Assembly (NCBI RefSeq): GCF_003577475.1
Contig: NZ_QPEP01000007.1
Location: forward strand, 73,164-137,163
Direction: 5' to 3'
Source: Salinibius halmophilus
GTDB lineage: Bacteria; Pseudomonadota; Gammaproteobacteria; Pseudomonadales; Natronospirillaceae
Length of the DNA: 64,000 nt
A program made the position numbers and the translations under genes. Every line of letters begins with the position of its first letter. Position 1 is the first letter of the stretch. This document shows, one piece after another, positions 9,102 through 17,644 of this stretch. The notes beneath the pieces were generated by a model, which did no database searches, had not been told where the DNA came from, and worked only from the letters and a program-made list of their open reading frames with translations.

Positions 9102-9371
9102 ATGAACGAAGCATTTATTGCCGACTTATTTCGCGAAGGGCTCTGGCTGATTTTCTTGTCGGTTGTCATTTTAATTGTACCAAGCCTAATTGTTGGCCTT
9201 GTGGTATCAACCTTTCAAGCTGCCACACAGATTAACGAGCAAACCCTATCGTTTCTGCCTCGCCTGTTGGTAACCATATTAGTCATTATTGTGGCAGGGC
9301 CCTACTTAGTGACTCGGCTAGTAGACTATACCCAGCTTATCCTATTTAACTTAAACAATTATATAGGCTAA
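9102..9371 (+). CDS. fliQ: Flagellar export gate protein FliQ
   Basis: 89-residue two-helix hairpin membrane protein of the export gate. Conserved SLIVGLVVSTFQAATQINEQ and FLPRLLVTILVIIVAGPY motifs are present. A strong ggagg SD precedes the ATG, 9 nt after the fliP stop. Confidence 0.95.
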   Translation: MNEAFIADLFREGLWLIFLSVVILIVPSLIVGLVVSTFQAATQINEQTLSFLPRLLVTILVIIVAGPYLVTRLVDYTQLILFNLNNYIG

Positions 9372-9373
9372 GT

Positions 9374-10150
9374 ATGCAAGTCACTGATGCAGATATTGGT
9401 ATCTGGGTTGGGCAGTTTTTATGGCCAATGTTTCGCATTGCTGGGTTCTTGTCAGTTGCACCAGTGCTCGGTGCTAGAACTGTTAGCGCAAGAATTCGCA
9501 TTGGCTTTGCCGGTTTGTTAACCATTGTTGTTATGCCCTTGCTTGACGATTTGCCACCTATACCTGCGCTGTCTTTGGAAGTGTTCCTAGTGGTAATTGT
9601 GCAAATACTCATTGGCATTGCTTTAGGCTTTGTATTGTCGTTATTAATGCAAGTGTTTGTTGTGGCAGGGCAGATTATATCCATGCAAATGGGCCTTGGC
9701 TTTGCTTCAATGATGGACCCGGCAAATGGTGTGTCGGTGTCGCTTCTAGCGCAATGGTATCAGCTGATGATCACTTTACTTTTCCTAGCATTAGGTGGGC
9801 ATCTGGCGAGCATTGAAGTACTCGTACTGAGTTTTGAAATGCTCCCAATAACTGGTGATGCCGCCTTAAACCTAGATTTCCCTTTGGTTGCCTTGCTAGG
9901 TAGCTGGTTGTTTACTGCCGGTCTCAAACTTGCTTTGCCAGCGGTGACGGCTTTGTTGCTGGTTAACCTAATCTTTGGGGTGATGACCCGGTCAGCTCCG
10001 CAGCTCAATATTTTCTCATTGGGCTTTCCAATTACCATGGTGCTAGGAATCTTTGTTGCTTGGATCACCATTGGCAACATTATCCCGCATTTTCAGCTGC
10101 GCCTAACCGAGGTGCTGTCACTCATGCAAAATGTAATGCAAGGGGGATGA
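9374..10150 (+). CDS. fliR: Flagellar export gate protein FliR
   Basis: Polytopic inner-membrane protein of 258 residues completing the FliPQR export gate. Recognisable stretches are PMFRIAGFLSVAPVLG, GFVLSLLMQVFVVAGQIISMQMGLGFASMMDP and the C-terminal QLNIFSLGFP. It lies 2 nt after fliQ and 1 nt before flhB, consistent with one transcript. Confidence 0.95.
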   Translation: MQVTDADIGIWVGQFLWPMFRIAGFLSVAPVLGARTVSARIRIGFAGLLTIVVMPLLDDLPPIPALSLEVFLVVIVQILIGIALGFVLSLLMQVFVVAGQIISMQMGLGFASMMDPANGVSVSLLAQWYQLMITLLFLALGGHLASIEVLVLSFEMLPITGDAALNLDFPLVALLGSWLFTAGLKLALPAVTALLLVNLIFGVMTRSAPQLNIFSLGFPITMVLGIFVAWITIGNIIPHFQLRLTEVLSLMQNVMQGG

Positions 10151-10151
10151 C

Positions 10152-11291
10152 ATGGCGGAATCTGAAGACGGCCAGGAAAAATCCGAAGAGCCCTCCGAGC
10201 GCAAACTCAATAAGGCGAAAGAAGAGGGCAACGTTGCTAGGTCACGCGAGTTAGGCACAGCGGTGCTGCTCATCATCAGTGTCGCGACCATGTATGCGTT
10301 AGGCGGTTGGTTAGTTGAAGCTATTGTGATGATAACCAACCATACCTTCGAATTTGATCGCGCGTATATTGAAGACACCAGTCGTATGTCTGCCGAACTT
10401 CGGCTAAGTGTTTATGAAGCAACATTAAAAACGGCGCCTTTACTGATCATTATGATGATTGCTGGCATCATTGGTGGCGCAGGCATGGGTGGGGTGTCTT
10501 TTAGCACTAAAGCCATTGCGCCAAAGTTTAACCGGCTGTCGCCACTGCAAGGCTTAAAGCGCATGTTCTCACTTAACTCCCTCGTTGAGCTGGGAAAAAG
10601 CTGGTTAAAGGTGTTGTTAATAGGTGGTTCTGGCGTTTATTTATTGTGGTACTACCAGCGCCATTTTAATGCCTTGGGCATGTCGGATGTAATGGCTGAA
10701 ATGAAAGGCGCCATCGAGCTATTGTTGATCCCTCTGTTTATATTAGCTTTGGCAACGGCGCTCATTGCTGTGATTGATGTGCCTTGGCAAGCGCACAGTC
10801 ATAAGAAAAAACTTCGCATGACCAAGCAAGAAGTCAAAGATGAATACAAAAACACAGAAGGTAAACCAGAAGTCAAAGGTCGTATTCGCCAACTCCAGCG
10901 TGAGATGAGCCAACGGCGAATGATGGATGCGGTACCCAATGCCGATGTTGTCATCACCAACCCAGAGCACTTCTCAGTGGCATTGAAGTATGATCAAGCG
11001 AGCATGGATGCGCCGGTGGTCGTGGCCAAAGGGGGTGATGAAATTGCCCTCAAAATTCGTGAAATTGCCAAAGCGCATGAGGTGCCTATTGTGCAAGCGC
11101 CACCTTTGGCCCGCTCACTATTCCAGTTTGCGAAAGTAGATGCCCCAATTCCTGAAGGGCTGTTTTTGGCCGTGGCACAGGTGCTAGCCTATGTATGGCA
11201 ACTTCGACAATACCGGCGCCAGCAGCAAGGCGAACGCCCGAGAAAACCGAACAAGTTTGATATTCCTGATGATTTAAAATTTGATCCATAA
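10152..11291 (+). CDS. flhB: Flagellar export switch protein FlhB
   Basis: Inner-membrane export component whose cytoplasmic domain self-cleaves and mediates the hook-to-filament substrate switch with FliK. It has 379 residues: a charged N-terminus (SEEPSERKLNKAKEEGNVARSRE), four membrane helices, then a cytoplasmic domain. The cleavage motif reads NPEH beginning at N270, where the textbook form is NPTH; the Asn-Pro bond is kept, so cleavage should still be possible. Last gene of the fliL-flhB run before a new promoter. Confidence 0.95.
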   Translation: MAESEDGQEKSEEPSERKLNKAKEEGNVARSRELGTAVLLIISVATMYALGGWLVEAIVMITNHTFEFDRAYIEDTSRMSAELRLSVYEATLKTAPLLIIMMIAGIIGGAGMGGVSFSTKAIAPKFNRLSPLQGLKRMFSLNSLVELGKSWLKVLLIGGSGVYLLWYYQRHFNALGMSDVMAEMKGAIELLLIPLFILALATALIAVIDVPWQAHSHKKKLRMTKQEVKDEYKNTEGKPEVKGRIRQLQREMSQRRMMDAVPNADVVITNPEHFSVALKYDQASMDAPVVVAKGGDEIALKIREIAKAHEVPIVQAPPLARSLFQFAKVDAPIPEGLFLAVAQVLAYVWQLRQYRRQQQGERPRKPNKFDIPDDLKFDP

Positions 11292-11293
11292 AG

Positions 11294-11310
11294 TTGGACA
11301 GGTTTTTGCA
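11294..11310 (+). promoter_or_regulatory. Sigma-54-type promoter upstream of flhA
   Basis: TTGGACAGGTTTTTGCA has GG at 11296-11297, GC at 11308-11309, the required 10-nt gap and a good TTGCA -12 element. The -24 element is imperfect (GGAC rather than GGCAC). It starts 3 nt after the flhB stop and lies about 40 nt before flhA. Confidence 0.55.
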
Positions 11311-11350
11311 GATTGCCTATTGAGTCAATCTGTGTGTCAAGAATCTGTCT

Positions 11351-13573
11351 ATGGATATCAGCAAATACAACCCACTTAAAAGCCTCGCCGGTCAGTCTCC
11401 TAAGCAAGTTGCTTTAGACGCAGGTCGAAGTGCGCGCGGTTTGGCATCAAAGCATATGGCTGTGCCATTGTTGATTATGGTGTTGCTAGGCTTGATGACA
11501 CTGCCTGTACCACCTTTTTTGCTCGATACCTTGTTCACCTTCAATATCGCTTTAGCCATCATTGTTCTGCTGGTATCCATTTATGTGATGCGGCCACTCG
11601 ATTTCGCCGTTTTTCCATCAATCTTGCTGGTGGCGACTTTATTGCGCTTGGCACTAAACGTGGCCTCAACTCGGGTAGTGTTATTGTACGGACACGAAGG
11701 CGGCGATGCGGCCGGTACCGTGATTGCATCCTTTGGTGAAGTGTTAATTGGTGGCAACTACGCCGTTGGTTTAGTGGTGTTTGCAATCTTGATGATTATC
11801 AACTTCGTGGTAATCACAAAAGGTGCGGGCCGTGTGTCGGAGGTGAGTGCGCGTTTCACCCTAGATGCCATGCCAGGTAAACAAATGGCCATTGATGCCG
11901 ACTTAAATGCCGGTTTGATCGATGCCGATACAGCCAAAGAGCGGCGGGCAGAAGTGACCCAGGAGGCAGATTTTTATGGCTCTATGGACGGTGCGTCAAA
12001 GTTTGTGCGCGGTGATGCTGTCGCGGGTATTTTGATTCTTTTGATTAACATCGTTGGTGGGGTTGCCATCGGCATGGTGCAGCACCAGTTAAGCTTTGGT
12101 TTGGCGATGGAGCGCTATGCGTTGTTAACCATTGGTGATGGCTTGGTTGCGCAGGTTCCGTCACTGTTACTCTCGGTAGCGGCAGCTATCATGGTCACGC
12201 GCAACTCATCCGACCAAGAGATTGGTGATCAAGTTGTATCACAAATGTTTGCCACGCCAAAAGCACTCATCATTGCCGGTATCGTGCTAACGATTCTGGG
12301 CAGTATTCCAGGCATGCCTCACTTTGTCTTTTTGTCATTGGCGGCAATCATGTTTGCCTTATCTTGGTTGATTTATAAGCGCAATCAACCGGAAGCGGCG
12401 CTTGCTGGTGGTCCTACGCCAAGCGGAGGTGGTGGCGCTAAGTCTGGTGCGCCATCGGCGCCTTCAGGTGCACCATCGCCCATTTCGGGAGTGGAAAGTG
12501 AGGACAATCGCGAGCTAAGTTGGGAAGATGTGCAGCCCGTTGACACGGTTGGGCTTGAGGTTGGTTATCGGTTGATTCCGTTAGTAGATCGCTCGCAAGG
12601 TGGTCAATTGCTAGCTCGGATAAAAGGGGTGCGCAAGAAACTATCGCAAGAGTTAGGATTTTTGATGCCGTCTATCCATATTCGCGACAACCTAGACTTA
12701 ATGCCAAGCAGCTACCGGATCACGCTGATGGGTGTGACCATTGCCGAGGCCGAAATTCACCCAGATCGCGACCTAGCGATCAACCCAGGTCAGGTTTTTG
12801 GCACTTTAGAAGGCATAAAAACGCAAGATCCAGCCTTCAAGTTAGATGCCATTTGGATTGAAACCAGTCAAAAAGATCAAGCTCAGTCGCTCGGTTATAC
12901 CGTCGTTGACTCGGCGACGGTTGTTGCCACGCACCTAAACCAAATTCTACTCAGCCATGCTGCTGAGCTCATTGGTCATGATGAAGTGCAAGCCTTGGTC
13001 GACCAATTAGGCAAACATCATCAAAAACTCGCCGAATCGCTAGTGCCAGATACCCTAAGCGTCAGCCAGTTGCTGAAAGTGCTGCAAAACCTATTGCTAG
13101 AAAATGTGTCACTAAAAGATATGCGCTCGATTGCTGAAGCCATTACCAGCATTCAGCCACCATCCACTGATATTGGCACGCTGACGCAAGCGGTTCGAGC
13201 AGGGCTGAAGAGAATGATCGTGCAAAACATCGTTGGTGCAGCCGATGAAATTCCAGTGATGACTTTTGATAGAGAGTTGGAACAGTTATTGCTTCGAACT
13301 GCTCAACAGGCGCAAAAAGATGGTTTTTCTGACACTTTGATGATTGAGCCGCAGTTGGCAGAGCAAATTCAACAATCAGTCGTTGAAACCTGTCAGCGAC
13401 TTGATGCGGAAGGTAAACCTTGTGTTCTCCTAGTGTCGCCAGCCATACGATTGATGATGGCGAAGTATTTAAGGCCTGTAGTCAGTACATTGGCAGTCCT
13501 CTCATACCAAGAGGTGCCAGATAATAAACAGATTTCAGTTGTGGCATCGATTGGTGGTGGCGCACCATCATAG
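11351..13573 (+). CDS. flhA: Flagellar export protein FlhA
   Basis: Large export-gate protein whose cytoplasmic ring docks chaperone-substrate complexes. The N-terminal half (to about residue 340) has eight predicted membrane helices and the FHIPEP signature region (LLRLALNVASTRVVLLYGHEGG, TLDAMPGKQMAIDADLNAGLID). A Gly/Ser/Pro-rich linker (about 348-378) leads to the cytoplasmic domain. At 740 residues it is slightly longer than usual, explained by that linker. Confidence 0.96.
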   Translation: MDISKYNPLKSLAGQSPKQVALDAGRSARGLASKHMAVPLLIMVLLGLMTLPVPPFLLDTLFTFNIALAIIVLLVSIYVMRPLDFAVFPSILLVATLLRLALNVASTRVVLLYGHEGGDAAGTVIASFGEVLIGGNYAVGLVVFAILMIINFVVITKGAGRVSEVSARFTLDAMPGKQMAIDADLNAGLIDADTAKERRAEVTQEADFYGSMDGASKFVRGDAVAGILILLINIVGGVAIGMVQHQLSFGLAMERYALLTIGDGLVAQVPSLLLSVAAAIMVTRNSSDQEIGDQVVSQMFATPKALIIAGIVLTILGSIPGMPHFVFLSLAAIMFALSWLIYKRNQPEAALAGGPTPSGGGGAKSGAPSAPSGAPSPISGVESEDNRELSWEDVQPVDTVGLEVGYRLIPLVDRSQGGQLLARIKGVRKKLSQELGFLMPSIHIRDNLDLMPSSYRITLMGVTIAEAEIHPDRDLAINPGQVFGTLEGIKTQDPAFKLDAIWIETSQKDQAQSLGYTVVDSATVVATHLNQILLSHAAELIGHDEVQALVDQLGKHHQKLAESLVPDTLSVSQLLKVLQNLLLENVSLKDMRSIAEAITSIQPPSTDIGTLTQAVRAGLKRMIVQNIVGAADEIPVMTFDRELEQLLLRTAQQAQKDGFSDTLMIEPQLAEQIQQSVVETCQRLDAEGKPCVLLVSPAIRLMMAKYLRPVVSTLAVLSYQEVPDNKQISVVASIGGGAPS

Positions 13574-13584
13574 GCAGGTGAGCG

Positions 13585-14799
13585 ATGAGTATAAAAAAAT
13601 TTCATGCCCCGACAATGACGCAAGGGTTGCGTCTAGTAGCTGCTGAACTCGGCGACGATGCTGTTATTTTGTCGAATCGTCGTGTTGAAGGCGGTGTTGA
13701 GATTTTAGCGGCCTTAGACGCAGAATCCCTGCCAGAGGCGCCCAGCACTCAGCCAGAGCAGGCGTTGCAAGACAACGGCGACCGCCAAGCACTCACCAGT
13801 TGGCTGGATAGTTTAAAAGTAAAGCGACGTGCTAATGCACCGCAAGCAGCACCGCAGGCGGATACGTTGCATGCCCAAGAACAAGTTAAAGCGCCAGTGC
13901 AATCCCCTGCGGGTGATGATTTGGCACAGGTGAAAGCCGAGTTAGACGCGTTAAAAGCAATGCTAATGAAGCAGTCCCCTGAGCCTACCCCTGTACAAAA
14001 TCAGCGAGGCGCTTCATTGAGCACTACGGTGACTAGCTCAGATGAAAAGGCAATCAACCATCCGGCGTTATCGCAGTTAGGGTTTAGCGATGAGTTTGTC
14101 AAAAAAGTGGCACCCTCACAAAGCTGGCCAGCAGCACTCAAGCAAATCTCAGCAATTATGACGCCAGGATCAGCGGATCAGTTTTTCAAAGGGGCGGTAC
14201 TGTTTACTGGTGCAACGGGGGCAGGCAAAACCACAACGCTAGCAAAACTCGCAACGCAGTTTGTGGTGAAGCATGGCGCTGAACATGTCGCCATAATTTC
14301 AGCCGATCATTTTCGTATTGGTGCGCAAGAAAGTTTGCGCACAATTGCCAAAATTCTAGGGGTGAGCTTTGCCTCGGCAACACCGCAGCAGCCATTGCAG
14401 CAATGGCTAAAAACCTTCGCCAAAAAGCGCTTGGTATTAATCGACACAAGTGGTTGTCGCGATGGTATGCGCTTTGTAAGAGAGCAAGTGGCCGACTTAC
14501 GCCAGCCCGTAAAGCAACTACTTACGGTACCAGCGAGTCATCAAACATCAGTTTTATCTCATCAATACCAACAGTCATCTAAACTGATTGGCAACGCCGA
14601 TGGGGTTGTGATTACTAAGTTAGACGAAAACCCTGCGGTTGGCAGCATTGTTGAATGGTTGCTCGCTCAGAGGTTAATGATTCATGGGTGGGCTGACGGC
14701 AGTAACATCCCAGATGATTTGCATTGGTTGGCAAGTGAGCAAATGCTGTTAAAAGCCAAACAAAAACTAGACCGGCGCAGCGCTCATCGAGCAGCCTAA
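13585..14799 (+). CDS. flhF: Flagellar placement GTPase FlhF
   Basis: SRP-family GTPase that places the polar flagellum. Residues 1-60 form the basic-acidic B domain start (MSIKKFHAPTMTQGLRLVAAELGDDAVILSNR). A Gln/Ala/Pro-rich linker follows to about 150, then the NG domain with P-loop GATGAGKTTT, ISADHFRIGAQESLR, a G3 variant DTSG in place of the usual DTAG, and TKLDE. The 404-residue length is normal. Sits before fleN, the usual pair controlling polar flagellar number. Confidence 0.95.
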   Translation: MSIKKFHAPTMTQGLRLVAAELGDDAVILSNRRVEGGVEILAALDAESLPEAPSTQPEQALQDNGDRQALTSWLDSLKVKRRANAPQAAPQADTLHAQEQVKAPVQSPAGDDLAQVKAELDALKAMLMKQSPEPTPVQNQRGASLSTTVTSSDEKAINHPALSQLGFSDEFVKKVAPSQSWPAALKQISAIMTPGSADQFFKGAVLFTGATGAGKTTTLAKLATQFVVKHGAEHVAIISADHFRIGAQESLRTIAKILGVSFASATPQQPLQQWLKTFAKKRLVLIDTSGCRDGMRFVREQVADLRQPVKQLLTVPASHQTSVLSHQYQQSSKLIGNADGVVITKLDENPAVGSIVEWLLAQRLMIHGWADGSNIPDDLHWLASEQMLLKAKQKLDRRSAHRAA

Positions 14800-14817
14800 G
14801 TACGGAAGGAGATTTTA

Positions 14818-15636
14818 ATGACGAGACTGAACCCAGTTCAAGTGATCGCTGTAACCGGTGGCAAGGGTGGCGTGGGTAAGAGCAATGTGGCGGTCAATAC
14901 AGCCGTTTCGATGGCACAAAAAGGGCGCCGAGTGTTGGTGTTTGATGGCGACCTTGGCTTGGCAAATATCGATATATTGCTTGGCTTAACAGCTAAGCAC
15001 ACCATTGCCGATGTGTTAGATGGTATTTGTTCACTGCGCGACGTACTGGTAGAGGGCCCAGCCGGCATCAAAATTATTCCCGCCTCGTCTGGAACGGCGA
15101 AGCTTGCCAATATGGGTGCTGTTGAGCATGCAGGGATTGTGCACGCGTTCAGTGAAGTAGGGGATGACTTTGATACCCTAATCGTAGACACCGCCGCTGG
15201 TATCTCGCACAACGTCACTAGCTTTGTGCAAGCCGCACAAGAGGTTGTCATGGTTGTTTGTGATGAGCCAACCTCGGTTACTGACGCCTATGCGCTCATT
15301 AAACTACTCAATAGAGATGCACGCCTAGATAGATTTCATGTGCTCGCTAACATGGTTCGCACGCCAAATGAAGGTCGTAATCTATACAACAAGTTAGTGA
15401 GCGTAACAGAGCGGTTTTTGGATGTGTCGCTGCAATATATTGGATCGGTGCCGCAGGACGAAGCTGTGCGCCGTTCAGTGCAACGTCAAAAGCCTGTTGT
15501 GCAAGCATATCCAGATAGCAAAGCAGCCGAGGCTTATCGCCAGGTTGCTGATCGTATGATGATGTTACCAATTCCCAATGGTCCTCGTGGTCATATGGAG
15601 TTCTTTGTTGAGCGCTTAGTTGGAGCGGTCGGCTAA
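14818..15636 (+). CDS. fleN: MinD-like flagellar number regulator FleN (FlhG)
   Basis: ATPase that restrains flagellar number by antagonising FleQ/FlrA and FlhF. The deviant Walker A GGKGGVGKSN spans residues 14-23, with the extra lysine K16 typical of the MinD/ParA class; further motifs are FDGDLGLANIDILLG and IVDTAAGIS. The 272-residue length matches. The SD ggagattt precedes ATG, and the gene lies 18 nt after flhF. Confidence 0.94.
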   Translation: MTRLNPVQVIAVTGGKGGVGKSNVAVNTAVSMAQKGRRVLVFDGDLGLANIDILLGLTAKHTIADVLDGICSLRDVLVEGPAGIKIIPASSGTAKLANMGAVEHAGIVHAFSEVGDDFDTLIVDTAAGISHNVTSFVQAAQEVVMVVCDEPTSVTDAYALIKLLNRDARLDRFHVLANMVRTPNEGRNLYNKLVSVTERFLDVSLQYIGSVPQDEAVRRSVQRQKPVVQAYPDSKAAEAYRQVADRMMMLPIPNGPRGHMEFFVERLVGAVG

Positions 15637-15657
15637 ATAATTAGGAGAGGCAAGCGG

Positions 15658-16389
15658 ATGTATACTGCCCTCGGAACGACAAACAACTTGCAAACTCTTG
15701 TAGAAGAGCATGCTGGCTTAGTGAAGCGCATTGCACATCATTTGATGGCAAGGCTTCCAGATACCGTGCAGCTGGATGACTTGATTCAAGCAGGCATGGT
15801 TGGTTTGCTAGAGGCAGCGCGCAATTTTGACCACAGCAAGGGTGCAGCATTTTCTACTTTTGCCGGTATTCGTATTCGTGGTGCCATGTTAGATGAGGTT
15901 CGCCGCGGAGATTGGATTCCCCGCTCAGTGCATCGCAATGCTAGACGAGTCAGTGAAGCAATACGTCAGCTAGAAATTGAGCATGGCCGTCAACCCACCG
16001 ACAACGAGGTTGCGCAAGCGTTATCGCTGTCGCTAGATGAATACCATGCGTTTTTGCAAGACAGCAAAGGCGCACGATTGTTCAGTCTTGATGAGTTACT
16101 CGAAGAGAATGGCCAAGATGTCGTCGTGCCCGAAATAGACAATGCCACGCCAGCAACGCTCTCTCCTTCACGTGGTGTTGAACAAGGTCGCTTGCATGAC
16201 AATCTGGTAGAAGCAATAAAAACCTTGCCAGAACGAGAGCAACTAGTCTTATCTTTATATTACGACGAAGAGTTAAATTTAAAAGAAATTGGTGCGGTTC
16301 TGGGTGTTTCAGAGTCGCGCGTTAGTCAGATACACAGCCAGGCTGCTAGCCGCTTGCGAGCGAAACTAGCGGATTGGCAAGCTAATTAG
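15658..16389 (+). CDS. fliA: Flagellar sigma factor FliA (sigma-28)
   Basis: RNA polymerase sigma factor for late flagellar and chemotaxis genes. The 243-residue protein has region 2 (LARLPDTVQLDDLIQAGMVGLLEAARNFD start, FSTFAGIRIRGAMLDEVRRGDW), region 3 and region 4 (LPEREQLVLSLYYDEELNLKEIGAVLGVSESRVSQIHSQA). A strong SD aggag sits upstream. Sigma-28-like promoters are seen just downstream before cheY and before parC. FlgM, its antagonist, is not in this window. Confidence 0.96.
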   Translation: MYTALGTTNNLQTLVEEHAGLVKRIAHHLMARLPDTVQLDDLIQAGMVGLLEAARNFDHSKGAAFSTFAGIRIRGAMLDEVRRGDWIPRSVHRNARRVSEAIRQLEIEHGRQPTDNEVAQALSLSLDEYHAFLQDSKGARLFSLDELLEENGQDVVVPEIDNATPATLSPSRGVEQGRLHDNLVEAIKTLPEREQLVLSLYYDEELNLKEIGAVLGVSESRVSQIHSQAASRLRAKLADWQAN

Positions 16390-16395
16390 AAATAT

Positions 16396-16423
16396 TGAAC
16401 TACTATGAAGTTATGGGCGATAA
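16396..16423 (+). promoter_or_regulatory. Possible sigma-28 promoter upstream of cheY
   Basis: The -10-like GGCGATAA at 16416-16423 matches 7 of 8 bases of the FliA consensus GCCGATAA. The -35 region (around 16396-16403, TGAACTAC) is weak. It lies between fliA and cheY, where a class IV promoter would be expected. Confidence 0.42.
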
Positions 16424-16444
16424 GGCCATATTAAGGAGGTCACC

Positions 16445-16831
16445 TTGGACAAAAATATGAAAATTCTTGTTGTGGACGATTTTTCCACTATGAGAAGGAT
16501 CATCAAGAACCTATTACGCGATCTTGGCTTTACCAATACCCAAGAAGCCGATGATGGCAATACTGCCTGGCCGATGCTGCAAAGCGGCGACTTTGATTTT
16601 TTGGTAACCGATTGGAATATGCCAGGAATGACAGGTATCGAGCTCTTGCAGAAGGTTCGCGCCGATGATCGACTCAAAAATCTTCCCGTGCTTATGGTTA
16701 CTGCCGAAGCAAAGCGTGACCAGATCGTTGCCGCTGCGCAAGCAGGTGTGAACGGTTACGTGGTGAAACCGTTTACGGCTGCAGCACTTAAAGAAAAAAT
16801 TGAGAAAATATTTGAACGAATCGATGGGTGA
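16445..16831 (+). CDS. cheY: Chemotaxis response regulator CheY
   Basis: Single-domain receiver that binds FliM when phosphorylated. Acidic pocket D11/D12, acceptor D56 (TDWNMP), the switch Thr in MVTAEA and the conserved Lys in VVKPFT are all present. The TTG start at 16445 is chosen because aaggagg ends 5 nt upstream; the ATG at 16457 would be too far from it and would trim the N-terminus to MKILVVDD. It has 128 residues, normal for CheY. Confidence 0.96.
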   Translation: MDKNMKILVVDDFSTMRRIIKNLLRDLGFTNTQEADDGNTAWPMLQSGDFDFLVTDWNMPGMTGIELLQKVRADDRLKNLPVLMVTAEAKRDQIVAAAQAGVNGYVVKPFTAAALKEKIEKIFERIDG

Positions 16832-16836
16832 TCGCT

Positions 16837-17634
16837 ATGAGCTCGAATAAGGCTGCGGTCGATGCGGATCAGTTCACACAGATGCTGCAGGATAAAAGTT
16901 CAGACCTTCAACAGTACCTTGCTGAAGGCGCTTTGCACTCTGCCGTTCGTGTCATACAAGAGCTGCAAGAAGCCAGGGATCAATCTATCTATATCGAGAT
17001 TGGGCGCCTAACTCGTACCCTGCATGAATCGATCAAAGATTTAAACCTAGAGCCGCTAGGGCCTGTTGATGAGCTTGACAAGCTTTCCGAAATGGCCGAC
17101 GCAACCGATCGTTTAGAACACGTTGTGAAGATGACCGAGCGGGCTGCGAATAAAACCATGGATTTGGTTGAAGAAAGTATGCCAGTGGCCGATAAGTTAA
17201 AACAGGACGCTGAAACGCTACACACGAAGTGGGAGCGTCTTGGGCAGCGAAACATGACACCCGCCGAGTTTCGTACTTTATATAGAGAAATGGGTGAGTT
17301 TCTGGGTGCTTTGTCGAACAGTTCAACGCAGTTGTACGGGAATTTAAGTGACATCATGGTGGCACAAGATTTTCAGGACTTAACGGGGCAAGTGATTCAG
17401 CGAGTAATGAGCCTTGTAAGCGAGCTCGAGACAAGCTTGGTTAGATTGGTGAAGATGGCCTCGTCGGTCGATACCCTGGCCGGTATCGAACATGATAAAG
17501 AACCGAGCGCCACCACCAAAAAAGCGGAAGTCGACCCTAACAAAGGTCATGGGCCTCAAATAGATGCTGAAGCACCTGACGTAGTTAGCAGTCAAGATGA
17601 TGTCGACGATTTATTATCCAGTTTAGGCTTCTAG
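16837..17634 (+). CDS. cheZ: CheY-P phosphatase CheZ
   Basis: Dephosphorylates CheY-P. The long helical-bundle protein contains the catalytic segment MVAQDFQDLTGQVIQRV, with the Asp and Gln of the active site in DFQDLTGQ, and ends with the CheY-binding peptide DDLLSSLGF. The start is taken as ATG 16837 (265 residues); a GTG at 16828 overlapping the cheY stop is an alternative, and neither has a strong SD. Confidence 0.93.
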   Translation: MSSNKAAVDADQFTQMLQDKSSDLQQYLAEGALHSAVRVIQELQEARDQSIYIEIGRLTRTLHESIKDLNLEPLGPVDELDKLSEMADATDRLEHVVKMTERAANKTMDLVEESMPVADKLKQDAETLHTKWERLGQRNMTPAEFRTLYREMGEFLGALSNSSTQLYGNLSDIMVAQDFQDLTGQVIQRVMSLVSELETSLVRLVKMASSVDTLAGIEHDKEPSATTKKAEVDPNKGHGPQIDAEAPDVVSSQDDVDDLLSSLGF

Positions 17635-17644
17635 GGAGCGTGCA

